Shown: positions 9,701 to 22,221 of the stretch, piece by piece
Layout of the letters: each line of letters starts with the position of its first letter
Numbering within the stretch: the stretch's first letter is position 1
DNA from: Schistosoma mansoni
Taxonomy: Eukaryota; Platyhelminthes; Trematoda; Strigeidida; Schistosomatidae
DNA: 64,000 bases
Direction: 5' to 3'
Assembly (NCBI RefSeq): GCF_000237925.1
Contig: NC_031500.1
Location: forward strand, 2,890,185-2,954,184
Position numbers and translations under genes: made by a program
The notes under the pieces: model-generated
The model's input: the letters and a program-made list of their open reading frames with translations, nothing else
The model's database searches: none
What the model was told of the DNA's origin: nothing

Positions 9701-12700
9701 TGGGCGGTAAGCCACCGTCCCACAAAAGGTATGAGTTAGGCGACTGTGGTAGGCTTATGACAACTCATGTTTGCAACCTATGTCAGACATCGAATCTCTG
9801 TCTTTGATGGATAATACTTCTTAATGTGAGATTTAGTGAAAGAAGGTGATGATATCAGTTCATTAAGTCACTGACAGTAAGCCTTTTGTGTTGGGAGATA
9901 CTTTACACGATGAACCAGCGGGTTGGTGGTCTGCCACCGTAAATGGCGTCGTTAGAAAGTGACACCCGTGGTATAAACGTCTCTACTTCCTATTCTTATA
10001 TTTTAACGTCCCAGTTTTGTACTTATTGTTTAGTGACATCAGTCTTTGCTGGCTTGATGTAACGAAATATATTTATATTAACAGTTAATTAGTCGAATTA
10101 GTAGTACAAACTAATGAAACAAGGCTATTGCGTAAATCGAATTAGGTAAAATGAAATTGGAATATATAAACAATTGTGTGAAGCATAAGCAACCGCACCA
10201 CCGAACATTCTTTTATTGTCACTTAGGCGTGACACTATAGTAAAAATATACTATCAGCCTATCTTGCCATTCCCCTATGGTATCCTGCTACTAATTGCTG
10301 GCTGTCCCATATTAGCTATGGTTTCACAAAATGCTTGATTTCCTCGTGGGGCGCCTTCCAAATCAAAATTGATAGCGTCGTGGTGGTAAATATGGGAGTA
10401 GACCATAATCATTAGATTTGTAACATATATTCTCCCTCACTTAGTCTTCTCTTCACTCTATTTACGAATTCATCTTTAAGTGCAAGCAGGTACACTTTTT
10501 GAGAAACCATCCAGTTTTGGGGCAAGATATGAACCAAACGATGATGGGAGGTTAAACACAAATTTCTCTGATGGACTCAAACGTATTTAGGAATTCATAG
10601 ATACATATTCTTTTTTCAGAATCTTCACATGATGTTGCCTGCAGATCAGGCACTTATAAAGGAATCTTCAAAAACCTTGACGCCAGTAGTTGCATTGTGG
10701 GTTGCTATTTGTCTAAACCACACTTCTCAGTAATTTGAATATAGACATATCTTCAGCCCCTTTCAGCTCTGAATGATGTACACCTACTTAAAGTAGAGAA
10801 ATTAATGGTGCGGCTAACCACCATCCGTCAATTTTAAACTGTATATACCCTGGCATCCGTGAATTCGTCATTCACTACTAAAACGTTGGTGCTAAAACAG
10901 TTCATCACATCTGTTACAAGGTTTACATCGACTACGTTAGCACTGTTTTCTTACATCATTCTTTCATTGTATGTAAGGGATATCTAGTATACCTCTTATT
11001 TTTATGATGAAATTATCACCGCGGTCAACATAATTCATATACGTTGAGATTTATTTAACGGAATAGTTTCTTAATTTTCATTAAAGCAGTGTATTTTGTC
11101 ATCATTTTCTGAAGTTTAAACACTCCACAAATTAATAGCGAGTATCGCAAAACTGTGCTGCTAAAGTAATTAGTAAAACCAGTCAAATTTTTGACGCAAG
11201 AATGTTCCTCACCGTTTGGCTACTAATTATCTTGTGTATTCGTTTGCAACGTTCATCTTTTTAAGGAATATATCATCTGAAAAAGAACTTGCTACTCCTG
11301 GTTTCAGCCCTCAACGTATGCCAGTTTTAACGCCGAATCTTTTTGCTCCTGTCTGCACTCCTAGTCCTCGTCACTTCCGCCCAGAGCACGAAATTTCACG
11401 CGCTAGGGGAATGCGTCCGTTCAATATGGTTCCTGGTGAGCAGATGCCTCAAACTGTGTATCCCAAAAATGACCGGTGTTTCCCTTCACCGGTGCCTTAC
11501 GGCTCTGTACCATTTCAGTCTCAGCACGTCATGCCTAATGCAACATGTTCACCCACAGTTAACGGATTTCGACCCCCGTCACTGCTTGATACACCCCTTA
11601 GATGTCCACCTTCAAGAATAATGCCTCCGCGAATGCGGATGATGGACCCTGGAAGCATGAGATTCCCTAGGTTTAGGCCTAGATGTGAGACGTTTTATGG
11701 GGCTGGGGTAAGGCCCTCTCCACCTATTCGACCGAATTTCGATGCAGTACATGAAGAAGCCATAGTCAGCTCAGAACTCGATATGATGGCAGCTCTTCTT
11801 GCTTCAAGTAAAACGATGAATGACGACTGTAAAAACGGTTCGACTATCCCCCCTTCATCGCCTACATGTGTAGGTGAACATAGCCTGCAACTCGAGAGTA
11901 CGAGCCCGCCGCAAGTAAGTTATTTAAATCAGTATTTTTAATGATTTATTCGATTTGATGTATCTGCACCTAGTATTGTGTTGCATTGCAAACCAGATAG
12001 GATACTTAGAAAGATATCAGAAGACTGCCATTTAAGGTGTCACTGGTAATAAATATTCGGAATTCAACACCTAGGACTTATATTGAATTCGATTAACTAT
12101 GATTTACATTGGTCCCGCCATAAAACTTGATGCGGAATTAGTATTACGTACTTTGAACTTGTAGCTAATAATAATTCATCAGAAATGTGAAGGGTTTCCT
12201 TGTTCAATAGGTGTTGACTTACATTTCACTACATTAATGTTTATGATGAATTTTTTCTTCCCTGTTATTTTAGCTTTTTTCAAAAACCGAGACAGAAGCA
12301 ATCCCTCCTAATATTGTGGTTGAAGATAGATCCGCACCTGATTTTACTACAACTACTCAGATGGGTGGTGTCCCTCCATCTCAGGGTCCAGCACCTTGGC
12401 GTCTCATCCCCTTGGACATGACTGTCAAAATTCCTTATCCATTGATGGAGCTCCCTGTAGATGACTTGCCATATCGTTTCGAAGACCCAAGGTTGCGTGG
12501 CCAACTGACAACATTCAGACTTCAACCTCCATCAAAACCTTCGAGTGGTAGTGACCCAGAAAATTCAAGGTGCAATGATGAACCAGAAGCACAAAATCAC
12601 AATGAAACCAATCCCATTGGAACCAACGATGATAACCCAGGTGGTTTAACACAAAGACGACCCATCAAACTGCAGTTGCATGAAATGGCTAACACCTTTG

Positions 12701-12885
12701 CTAATACCTCATCCGATCATTTACACGTACCTAGTCGGCAAGGTGATCGTTCCTACCTTGATGATCCGCGATTTCGAAGGCGAAGGATCATGGTCCCAGC
12801 ACCAACCTCCCAGTCAGCTTCAAACGTTCTCAATCAAGATAACCCTAACAATACACCACAAACTACACAAGAGTGCTCAAACTAA
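6768..12885 (+). CDS. ZC3H4: CCCH zinc-finger protein, ZC3H4/ZC3H6-like (7 exons)
   Basis: Nuclear RNA-binding protein of the ZC3H4/6/8 (suppressor of sable) group, whose vertebrate members restrict unproductive transcription. Proposed exons: 6768-6865, 6901-7135, 7173-7289, 7325-7558, 7596-7726, 11266-11914, 12274-12885. All junctions are GT-AG and phases agree, giving 691 residues. The N terminus is acidic (FEEGEVEDL). A basic KRKKRRK stretch precedes three tandem C-x7/8-C-x5-C-x3-H fingers: CKYYMDGRC split by an intron, CKFYAVGMC, and CKFFHLTNDC with the family-typical PLTEFTRSLLEK after it. The C-terminal half is Pro/Met/Arg-rich, with DPRLRG and DPRFRR motifs as in ZC3H4/6. Four introns are only 35-37 bp; intron 5 is 3.5 kb. 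The join of exons 5 and 6 is the least certain. An AATAAA lies at 12981. Confidence 0.85.
8148..8215 (+). repeat. TAAA-tailed retroposon 3' end
   Basis: The stretch from TGGCGCATATG through TGTGTTTAAATAAATAAATAAATAAAG closely matches the 3' end of the longer element at 50760-51170. It ends in a short (TAAA)n run, as expected for the tail of a non-LTR retroposon. Only about 70 bp of the 3' end is present. Confidence 0.6.
9650..9722 (-). repeat. tRNA-like head of a degenerate SINE
   Basis: Read on the minus strand: TGGGACGGTGGCTTACCGCC (acceptor and A-box-like), then GGTTCGCATCCCA (B-box-like), with TGGGA and TCCCA pairing at the ends. The anticodon arm does not fold well. The layout fits a tRNA-derived SINE head and not a working tRNA gene. 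Confidence 0.35.
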
Positions 12886-13051
12886 TTTATTTAAGATCTC
12901 CACCAAGCACTATCGTGCATGTAAATGAGTCCTAGCTTTATTTATTTCAATAATTTATTAAAATCGTCAACGTGTACATAAATAAACCAACGTTTGAACA
13001 GATCAACTTCAAACAAGTTTCAGCCGACACGTTTGTCCATATTTTGTTCGT
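12886..13051. terminator. Convergent 3' ends with crossing poly(A) signals
   Basis: 166 bp separate the stop codons of two convergent genes. On the plus strand AATAAA lies at 12981-12986, suited to the zinc-finger gene. On the minus strand AATAAA lies at about 12937-12942, suited to the FIGNL1 gene. Each signal lies beyond the other, so the two 3' untranslated regions should overlap by some tens of bases. Confidence 0.6.
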
Positions 13052-16000
13052 CTAAACTTCGAAACTTCCATATTGACTATTCCATTTCAGATACTGTTCC
13101 AGATCACTGGACGAATTACTTGCTCTAACTTGTCTGAAAGCAGCATGAAAGTCAGTCAGTTCGACTGGTCTAACCTTGAAAGGAAAGATAAAATTGTCTG
13201 AATATTTTTAGGTGACAATGCCAAAATGTTTGTTGTATCACCATATGACTAGTATTAGTAGGTTTAAAATGGAACGAAAAACGTCACAAAGATGACTTAG
13301 CAATTCAACTGTATTCCCCGAGGATTTAAATCGTTATATACAACAACTAAGGAGGGATTTAGGGAGGATAGTAAGTTTTACTTGTAAAGAGAGGTCTTTT
13401 TAAGAATGATAATGCTTACATATATTGTGATTTTAGGTTAAGCGTCCCACTTACTTCGTCGCATGCTATATGCTGTATTGCTTCCATTGTCAGAGAGCGT
13501 ATAGGTCCCATTGCAGCTTCTCGACAGAGATTTGCCATGTCTGCTCCCGAATAACCTTTTGTGTTAGGAAAACATGATTAATTATTTGTGTTAACACCAA
13601 ACAGCCTTGCAATGGATCATTGTCAAATTTAATAAAATAGAGATTAACCTTACTAAAAGTAAGTCCACTGACATTAAGTTGTAACATACAAATAAGCAGT
13701 ACTTACCATTAGCACGATCAGCAATGTCCCAAAAGTCTTCCTCTTTTAATGTGTGATGGTTTTGTCGCAGTAATCTTTGTACTATTTGCTTTCGCGCGCT
13801 CCTGGTAGGCAATGGGATATACAATCGCTTGACAAACCGCCGTCGGGCGGCCTCATCAAGTTCCTGAGGTCTGTCGAATTCAGTAAAAAGTATAAGTAGA
13901 TATCATCTTAGAAGCGTCACCATCAAACAGTAAAATATACTTTCTGGGGACATATTTGGCAGCTTGATTAGTTCAAGGAAATGAATAACACCACATAATT
14001 ATCATCAACATAGTTCAATACATATGCTACATTTACAAACAGTGGTACGTAACGACAGAGTAATTGCTTTGTATTGACATGTGCTTTGATTTTAAAGTAA
14101 TTGGTAGTGCTTTATTTCATAAATGCAATTGTTGTGCTCTTTTGGTATGAACAACAGGTACATGAAATTTAAAGAAGCTAAATTCGGTTGGGATACTTAA
14201 TGGTGAACGTCCCATAAACACTCTTAAGTAAATTATTGTAAACAAAAAATATATATATACCTGTTTGTGGCTCCAATGAAAAGTATGCGTTCATCGTCAT
14301 TTGTTGTTATTCCGTCCTAGAACAAAAACCATACGTCTGAGATGCGCTAATATAAGTGAGTAGTTTAGAGAAATATAGAGTTAGTGAACTCACTAGCTGT
14401 ACTAAGAACTCGGTTTTAATCCGTCTGCTTGACTCATGTTCTGTTTCGGAGCGTTGAGTAAGCAGAGAATCGACTTCATCAATAAAAATAACAGATGGTT
14501 GGTGAATCCGAGCAATTGAGAACAATGCACGCACCAATTTCTCACCTTCACCAACCTAAAACAATATGACAATAGCTTTTCAAGTTTAGTAAGCTGGGAA
14601 AAAAGTAGTATAATAGTCTCTTTGCGAAAAGCACGTTTTTATTAAAGCGTTCAAAGTAGCAAGTATGATGTAAAGAATGGTTTGCTTACCCATTTTGAAG
14701 TAAGAGAGGAAGCGCTGATGCTGAAAAATGTCGAGTTACTTTGTGATGCAATACATTTACCTAAACTCAAAAAGAAATTTTTGTACTTAGTCCCAACGGT
14801 AAGTTGCGTCAGCGTTTATTTATATGTGATGACACTCACAGTTTACGATTGCTTTGTTTAAAGTTGTCTAGCGCAGTAAAAACACTAATTATGCTTAAAT
14901 TTTAGCACTAAATCTCTCTATCAGGTAATAAAACCATACAACTTCGATGGCCTTTCTTATCGTGAAGCAGTAAACTGGATTAAGCAACCACTCACTGTGA
15001 GTGCCATATGATAATAATTGAATACAATACAAAAAGTGTGCTTGGACTTTCTATAACCTAAGAAGCACGTATTCAAAATAGGCTTACCGATCAAAGTTTT
15101 TCCTGTCCCAGGAGGGCCAAAAAGTAGCAAGCCCTTTGGAGGTCCACGAAGCCCAACAAAAAGGTCCCTAAAGTCGAGAAAGATGGTACAGGACGGTTGA
15201 TAATATGCAAAAAACAGGACATTCTTAAATTTTAGCAAAGTTTGAAAAAGTCCCCAAGAGTTCATGTATACCACTAGACGATGTTTATTGCTAGGGCATG
15301 AGAATTGTGTTCTATCATACCCAGGCTGTTTGAATCACAAGCGTGTCACTAACTTATTGTAGATATCCACTTTAAACCAATAACTTCGTGAAATCGAAAT
15401 AAGCCACAAATTTTTAAAATGTATCCACTAAAATCTAGTCACAGAAAATGGAGTATTTTCTAAAATTCGTTATGAATACAATTGCAGGGATATACTGTTC
15501 AACCATAACCGGTTTAGTGCATTAAGTAAATTATTCTTTTGTCAGACATCTTCCCTTTAGTAATTTGTCTTACTAGTATCCTCTATTTTACTACACTTGT
15601 CTTCAAATATTCGGTGTCAGTGACATAAAATAAATTCACCTATTTATATGAGATTTATAAGATACCAGGATTCGTAAATGTAAACGGTAGATTACGAAAA
15701 CTAATGCTGATTTGAAGGAAGGGATAAATAATTCATTAAACAAACATAAGGAACAAATATCATGAATGGTTAGTTTAAGACTTAAACATCTAACGCTATC
15801 CATATTCATTAAAGAGTGGTAATGTTTTTAATGGTCAACAATTTTTCTGTTTGAAAATACAGAGGTAACAGAGAACCGTATTGCAGTCCGGAAAGGCTTT
15901 TTGAGAATTACCTTAGTGAGCGACCATATTAAAGCACTGCAGAGACAGTGCGACCAACTGACTTCATATTCCATGTGCTGTCGAGCACAAGAGAGTCTTT

Positions 16001-19000
16001 CTAATTATCTTATCTTTTCCTGAAGCGAAATTAAGTGATACAAAATGATTAACTCTGCTATTGAAACCTCTGTTTGGTTGTGAGGTAAAGTCATACTGAG
16101 AACTACCATTATATCAATGTCATATAACGTGAAGTCTGTTAAAGACCGAATGAAGTAATGCCTATACTGGTATATTCACATTTTCTAGATAGTTAAATCA
16201 TTATATTTCATGGATTCTGTTCAGTTACTATGTAGATTGACCGATGTACCTCATGATTTCGTCAGTTGTTATGATGCTCTTGTTTTTAATTATCAATGAA
16301 CTCTTTTTATGTCTAGAAGACGAATGTCGTTTGACAGTAGGGTGTTTTTTATTACGTTTGTCCATACATATAATCTAAGATCTTTATTTTTTCTCCTAAC
16401 ACAGAAATTCCTAACTAAAGGTATAATATATTATTATTTGACTATTAGGATAGACTTTGAACATTTTTTAAAGTGCGTATAAACTTAGTTTACTGATATT
16501 TACATTTCAGTGGTTGTTAAGCTATTAAAACAAAGACGAAACATTTATAGTAAACATTGAGTAATCACACAAATGATGTCAATATTGTAACGTGCCCACA
16601 AAAAGAGTGATTTTCATACGACTTTTGTCCTGAATTATCTAGCTGATTAGATTCCCTATTGATTAGAAAATGTATCTAAATAACACATTATACCACTTAT
16701 ACCTCTACCGACAACGAGTTATATTGGTAGCGAAGATGGTCAGTACAATTTTTGTAAACTGCCAGAGTTTGACAGAATCTTATGAATTCACCCAAACGAA
16801 CATGGTTTATGTATGAGACGACTAGATCTCCCAAGTTCTTTATTTAATCCTGGCATAGTCAGAAAATATATAGTGTATTTTGGGTTGCGGGTGAAAGATG
16901 TATAGGTATATATTATGACTCACGGTCTAAGCATTGGAAGTATTACAATTTCCTGCAATGTTTTCTTAGAAAATTCAAGACCAGCAATATCATCCCATGT
17001 AATTGAACTCTTGGAATCCATTATCTATAATAACATAAAATAGAAATTGAATTATCACAGATTTGACTCAAAATCTCGAAAATAAAACTCCGAATCGAGT
17101 ATTTTGTGAATCAAGTATTATCTGGCCCATAAATTATTTTCTTCCTTACCTCTTGATTATTACGTAAGCTCATTTGTTATTTATTATCGAATCAATTTAT
17201 AATGCAATCTTTCCTAGCCTCCTATAGACATATATTTTCCATATAACTATATATACGAATGTACAGCTTAAGTAAATGATTTCGTCGAAAACAAAATTTT
17301 CTTCGCTGAATTCTCTTTTTCTTATTTTGTGTGTGCATATTGCTGATAAGTTCGATCACGGAGCTTGTGTTTATTTCCATGAAGAATTTAAGAGTTTAAT
17401 TATGACACGATTCAGATAAACATAATTTAGAATTGAATCAAATAATGAGACTTGATTATTTAAATTACATAGGCTCTCCTTAAATTCCTTCACTTATTAT
17501 TAATGCCAGACTGGCATTATAATTTTAACATATATCACNNNNNNNNNNNNNNNNNNNNNNNNNNNNNNNNNNNNNNNNNNNNNNNNNNNNNNNNNNNNNN
17601 NNNNNNNNNNNNNNNNNNNNNNNNNNNNNNNNNNNNNNNNNNNNNNNNNNNNNNNNNNNNNNNNNNNNNNNNNNNNNNNNNNNNNNNNNNNNNNNNNNNN
17701 NNNNNNNNNNNNNNNNNNNNNNNNNNNNNNNNNNNNNNATCTATGAGTACAACCATAGTGTTTACCGTAATAATACATTGATGACAAAGTATATTTGTAT
17801 TAATCTTTCTAGATGAGTATTGCTTCAGAAAAAGTCGTTAAATATTTGCAGTAAACTAATAAGAATGGAGTTGTGAAAGCTAAATAAAGTTGGAATTCAA
17901 AAAATGATTGGGTGTAGATGAAACAGCATATTCATGGAAGCAAGTAAGAAGATAATACGACGATATATGACTTATTTACGTTAAATTCCTCTCAGGTAAA
18001 AATTGAGAGATATATGAAGAGAACAAGTTATATGGTTCCAGATAATGGGTCTTTTTAGCTGACAAGCTTGAAGTGAATATAAGTCAACACGAAACAGCAT
18101 TGCGGAGATATTTCACAGCTGAGATGGATAAATATCGACAGAAAACTGTTTTATCACAATTACATCGTTATCTTTGTTTTTCAGATGATCATGACGAGAT
18201 CAATTTCTTGAGGAATCGCACGGAAAAACAACACACTTCAACTGATCGATATTGCTAAACTGCTAAGGATCCATTAAAAATGAGAGCAAGTGTGATAACT
18301 ACAGAGGCATCAATCTTCTCTCAATACCAGGAAATGTCTTCAACAGGGTATTGTTAAACAGAATGAAGGACTGCGTAGACGCCCTACTTCGAGATCAACA
18401 AGTTGGATTTCGTAGGGATCGATTGTGTACAGACCGAATCGCAACTCTACGGGCCATTGTGGAACAATCAATTGAATTCATCACTCTACATCAACCTCAT
18501 TGACTACGAGAAACCATTTGATAGTGTGGACAGGACAACACGGTGGAGGCTTCTTTCACACTACGGCGTGCCTGAGAAGATAGTCAATATCATACGAAAT
18601 TCCTACGATGGATTAAACTGCCAAATCATGCATGGAGGACAGATTCGTTCGAATTAAAGAACGGTGTTAGGAAAGGTTGCTTACTCTCACCCTTTCTCTT
18701 TCTCCTGGTGATCAACTGGATTATGAAGAAGTCAACATCTGTGTTGGTGAAAACAAAGGATACAATGGACAGATAGGATGCGGTTGGACGATCAAGACTT
18801 AGTAGATGATATGTCCCTTCTATCACACACGCAACAACAAATGCAGGAGAAGACGACCAGTGTAGCAGTAGGCTCAGCAGCAGTAGGTCTCAATATAAAC
18901 AAAGGGAAAAGCAAGACTCTCCGATACAATACAACATGCACCAATCGAATTACACTTGACGGAGAAGCTTTGGAGAATGTTACAACCTTCACATATCTGG

Positions 19001-22000
19001 GCAGCATCATTGATGAACACGGTGGATCTGATGCAGATGTGAGGGCGAGGATCGGCAAAGCAAGAGCAGCATATCTACAACTGAAGAACATCTAGAACTT
19101 AAAACAACTGTCAACCAACACCAAAATCAGAATTTTCAATACAAATGTCAAGACAGTTCTACTGTATGGGGCGGAGACGTGGATAACTACGAAGGCCATC
19201 ATCCAGAAGATACAAGTGTTTATTAACAGTTGTCTACGTAAGATACTTCGGATCCGTCGGCCAGACACTTTAAGCAACAGGCTACTGTGGGAGAGAACAA
19301 ACCAGATTTCAGTGGAGGAAGAAATCAGGAAGAAGCGCTGGAAGTGGATTGGGCACACATTGAGGAAATCACCGAACTGCGTCACAAGGTCAGCCCTCAC
19401 TTGTAATCGTCAAGACCAAAGAACACATTACACCGGGGAATGGAAACAGATATAAGAAGAATGAACAACAGCTGGATAGAACTAGAAAGGCCTAGGACAG
19501 AGTGGGTTGGAGAATGCTGATCGGCAGCCTATGCTCCATTGGGAGTAACAGACCTTAGTTAGTAACCAAAATTTCAAATCAATATATGTGAGAGCCAGGA
19601 GAGGAGCTGACATAGCGTAAGACCACCACCTGGTGATTGGGAGGATGAAACTGAAGTCGAAGAAACGCTGGACAACTAACAGTATTATTATATATGTATT
19701 TTCGATGGTTTAAAGATACTCTCCGTACAAAAGTAAGTAAATAGTAACAATAGGTTGGAGACAAAATCGGTTCTTCCGTAAAGCATCGTAAACGAGAAGT
19801 ATCTGTGTAATACTCAAGATCGTGTACAGATGACCTTGTTACACTTACTCAGTGAAAAAAACTGAGCGCTACGTGGCCACAGAACTTGAATAGGACTAGT
19901 CAGTCAAAAAAGTCTTATTAAGTTCATAGTAGTTTCATTGATAGCAGGACAAAAATGAAATAGATGTTCTTTGAAGCTAACTTTACCTAACACATCAAAG
20001 TGGTCTATTTAATTTATACATAAGTCCCCAAGCTGCTACTTTCGACCGTCTGACCACGTAGCGTCTTACTGTGTTGATATGGTGTGGACAACACAGTCAG
20101 TTACACGGTTATTGGTTCTCTGTAACTAGAATGAATGTTTCATACTTATTTCGTCAATTAAGCAACCGAAATAAATTCGTGGTTTTTTAACCAACTATCA
20201 TCTAGCTCTGCATTGAATGAAGTTGTTGAACTGCTATTCATCACAATATCTAGAAACTCAACTTTCTCAGCCCCACTGATTTATTCTTATTTCGAGCATC
20301 AGTCAAACGATATGGTTGTCAATAAAGGATGGTAGGGAATTAGATAGCACAATGATAACTGATTATTTGGTTTGTTAACAGCCGTTGAATTAAGAGGTAT
20401 ATAATCTCTGAATTATGTTCAGTGTGAGGTCATTTAAGTGTACCACTAAAAGCAGAAGCACGGTTAACGTTCGTGTTTGCTTCTATCTAATTATGTTCAA
20501 TATAGAAGTCACTGTATAGCAATCAACACTTTTGGTATACTCAGAGTAAAACCCAACAGATGACTAGTCAAGGTTGAGCTAACACTTTTGTAGACTTATC
20601 ACTATCAAAGTTCTAATAATAAAGGCAGCATTCCTACAGTTGAAGAACATATGGGACTCAGAACAAATGTCTGCAAGCCAACATCAAAGTAAGACTGTTC
20701 AATACAAACGTCAAAACAGTCCTATTTTAAGAGTTGCACAACTACTACAATCATCATCAAAAATGTACAAGGATTTATAAACAATTGTCTATGCAAAATA
20801 CTCGGTGTCCGTTGGTCGGACAACATCAGCAACAATCTACTGTGGGAGGGAACAAACCAGCTTCCAACTGAAGAGTAAATTAGGAAAAGACGTTGGAAGT
20901 GGTGAGGAAATCACCAAACTGAATCACGAGGCAAGCGCTAACTTGGAATCATGAGGGGAAAAGGAAAAGAGGAAGACCAGAGAACACATTGCGTCGGGAA
21001 TCGGAGGAAGATGTCAAAATAATGAATGGAAACTGTAAACGACTCAAAAAGGATTGTCCAGGACAGTTGGATGGAGAATATTGGTGGGCGGTTTACGCTC
21101 TCCCGTGAGGCTAACAGCCATAAGTAAATAATGGCATAATTTGAGGTTCAAAAATGGACAGCTGAGTATGACGTGTTCAAAGGACTTGTAGGTACCACTG
21201 GGTTGATCTAAGCTGTACAATCAACCATAATCAAAGTAAAGCCTGGGTCAGCCTAAGTTACTTTATCACTTCAACACGAAGAGATTAAATTAACAAAGGA
21301 AATCCCGAAACAGTTAAGGTGGTAGCCCAATCAATGATAATTAAAACGATTGAACAATCGTATGAAGAGAAGGAATGAATATGAAGTATAAAAATTAAGA
21401 AATAATATTGGAGCTCAAAACTTAAAAATTAAAAACACAAGACATGATCACAGACATTTGTGTCGTTATAGCTGCTGTAGGTAATAGGCATCTTACTGTG
21501 CTAAAACACTAATATTTCCTGTTTTGGCTTTTTATTTATCCTACCGCTTTTTTCATCAATACTGTTAGGTATACGCAACTGCAGACACCTAAAGAGACAA
21601 AAATATATTGCGTTCTTTACTTGTGTAATGAAATACAAATGTGTCTTGGGTTTACTGAACGGAAAGACACTCGGATCAATCAAAGTGAACATGATCACTT
21701 TAAATATTCCAACCTGCGTAAGCCTTTGAGTTTGGTATGTAAAAGGCATGACACGTCTGAACAAAATCTCCAATTGGTTGATCGACCATTGCAACACAGA
21801 ACCAAACATAAATGTATATTGACTTCTCTGAATGATCCACACAATTTAATTATCATCAGCACACTTCACTTGAAATCAGAGCTGTTTAGTGTTCTATTTC
21901 TAAATTTATTGGATACATAGAAGAGCATATGAGATGGATTCGCTTTGTTGCACAATGTTATTTGTTTTTGCTACACAAAAAAACAATGCTGGTTCAATGC

Positions 22001-22221
22001 ATATACCAAATATATATAAGTAAACAACCTGCACTGGAAAAAAATGATGGGACCATACCTCACTCATAATCATATCAACAATCTTTTGGTCAAATTGTTT
22101 CAGTCGTTCATCACATGTAGATGCCTCTGATTTGTTTTCTGCACTGTAGTTTGATGTCGATTTTGATGTAGAATCTGAATCTTTTTCAAATGGTGGGACA
22201 AAGTTACCCCGAACACCTCGA
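13052..22221 (-). CDS. FIGNL1: Fidgetin-like protein 1 AAA ATPase (3' nine exons)
   Basis: AAA ATPase of the meiotic clade; FIGNL1 acts on RAD51 filaments in recombination and relates to microtubule-severing enzymes. Exons in transcript order: 22221-22059, 17024-16924, 15167-15088, 14760-14690, 14555-14394, 14316-14261, 13870-13707, 13555-13455, 13174-13052. Every junction is GT-AG and phases agree, giving 339 residues to a TAG stop. It opens with the FIGNL1 signature [11 protein letters not shown], then [32 protein letters not shown] (Walker A), [34 protein letters not shown] (Walker B), ATNR with EAARRRF (arginine fingers), and the Vps4-type C-terminal helix region. Residues TLIGK favour FIGNL1 over spastin or katanin. 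The N-terminal exons were not found upstream. The 5.0-kb first visible intron holds a gap and LINEs. Confidence 0.9.
17114..17242 (-). repeat. Dispersed repeat, inverted partner of 42393-42513
   Basis: On the minus strand the block ATGGAAAATATATGTCTATAGGAGGCTAGGAAAGATTGCAT and what follows matches 42393-42513 with scattered changes and small indels. No coding capacity. Family unknown to me. Confidence 0.55.
17539..17738. other. Assembly gap (200 N)
   Basis: Exactly 200 unknown bases, a nominal gap size. The sequence after it begins inside a segment repeated at 25239, so the gap probably reflects a repeat the assembler could not resolve. Confidence 0.98.
17739..19566 (+). repeat. 1.83-kb direct duplication, left copy (includes RTE LINE)
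   Basis: Matches 25239-27067 with only a handful of differences noticed, near 18186, 18212, 18467-18475 and 19547. The first ~500 bp are not recognisable LINE sequence; the remainder is an RTE-type LINE. The left end coincides with the assembly gap. Confidence 0.9.
18265..19566 (+). mobile_element. RTE-type LINE, 5'-truncated and broken, copy 1
   Basis: Non-LTR retrotransposon lacking its endonuclease part. RT blocks: [20 protein letters not shown] (near 18300), [19 protein letters not shown] (near 18400), [11 protein letters not shown] (near 18500), [16 protein letters not shown] (near 18660), [15 protein letters not shown] (near 18785, catalytic VDD), then [13 protein letters not shown]. 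The C-terminal part [19 protein letters not shown] and [14 protein letters not shown] (near 19225-19370) is the usual RTE tail. Several frame breaks and stops make it inactive. It lies on the plus strand within an intron of the minus-strand FIGNL1 gene. Confidence 0.85.
19567..19690 (+). mobile_element. RTE LINE endonuclease-end fragment
   Basis: Short fragment with a peptide resembling [18 protein letters not shown] followed by a KKRWTT-like end, the last part of an RTE endonuclease domain. It sits directly after the 3' end of another RTE copy, giving a head-to-tail order of fragments. Confidence 0.5.
19700..20600. other. Intronic DNA without recognised features
   Basis: About 900 bp between LINE fragments in the FIGNL1 intron. 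I see no exon, RNA gene or repeat match here. Confidence 0.4.
20612..21128 (+). mobile_element. RTE LINE 3' fragment, degenerate
   Basis: Matches the 3' third of the RTE LINE with many changes and deletions: [18 protein letters not shown] start, [20 protein letters not shown] near 20780, RKRRWKW near 20885, and the tail around GGCGGTTTACGCTCTCC and GTAAATAATGG. It is older than the 18265 and 25765 copies. Confidence 0.7.

Larger units (their letters stand above)
7727..11265 (+). other. Large intron of the zinc-finger gene
   Basis: 3.5-kb intron inferred from splice sites and phase. It holds a short LINE/SINE tail ending in (TAAA)n near 8148-8215 and a tRNA-like short repeat near 9654-9720. 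The rest shows no coding exon or repeat that I recognise. An open frame at 8857-9198 resembles no known protein and has no splice context. Confidence 0.5.

Noticed and set aside
18792-19400. Minus-strand frames opposite the RTE LINE (also 26293-26901)
   Set aside because: They are shadows of the plus-strand LINE coding sequence.
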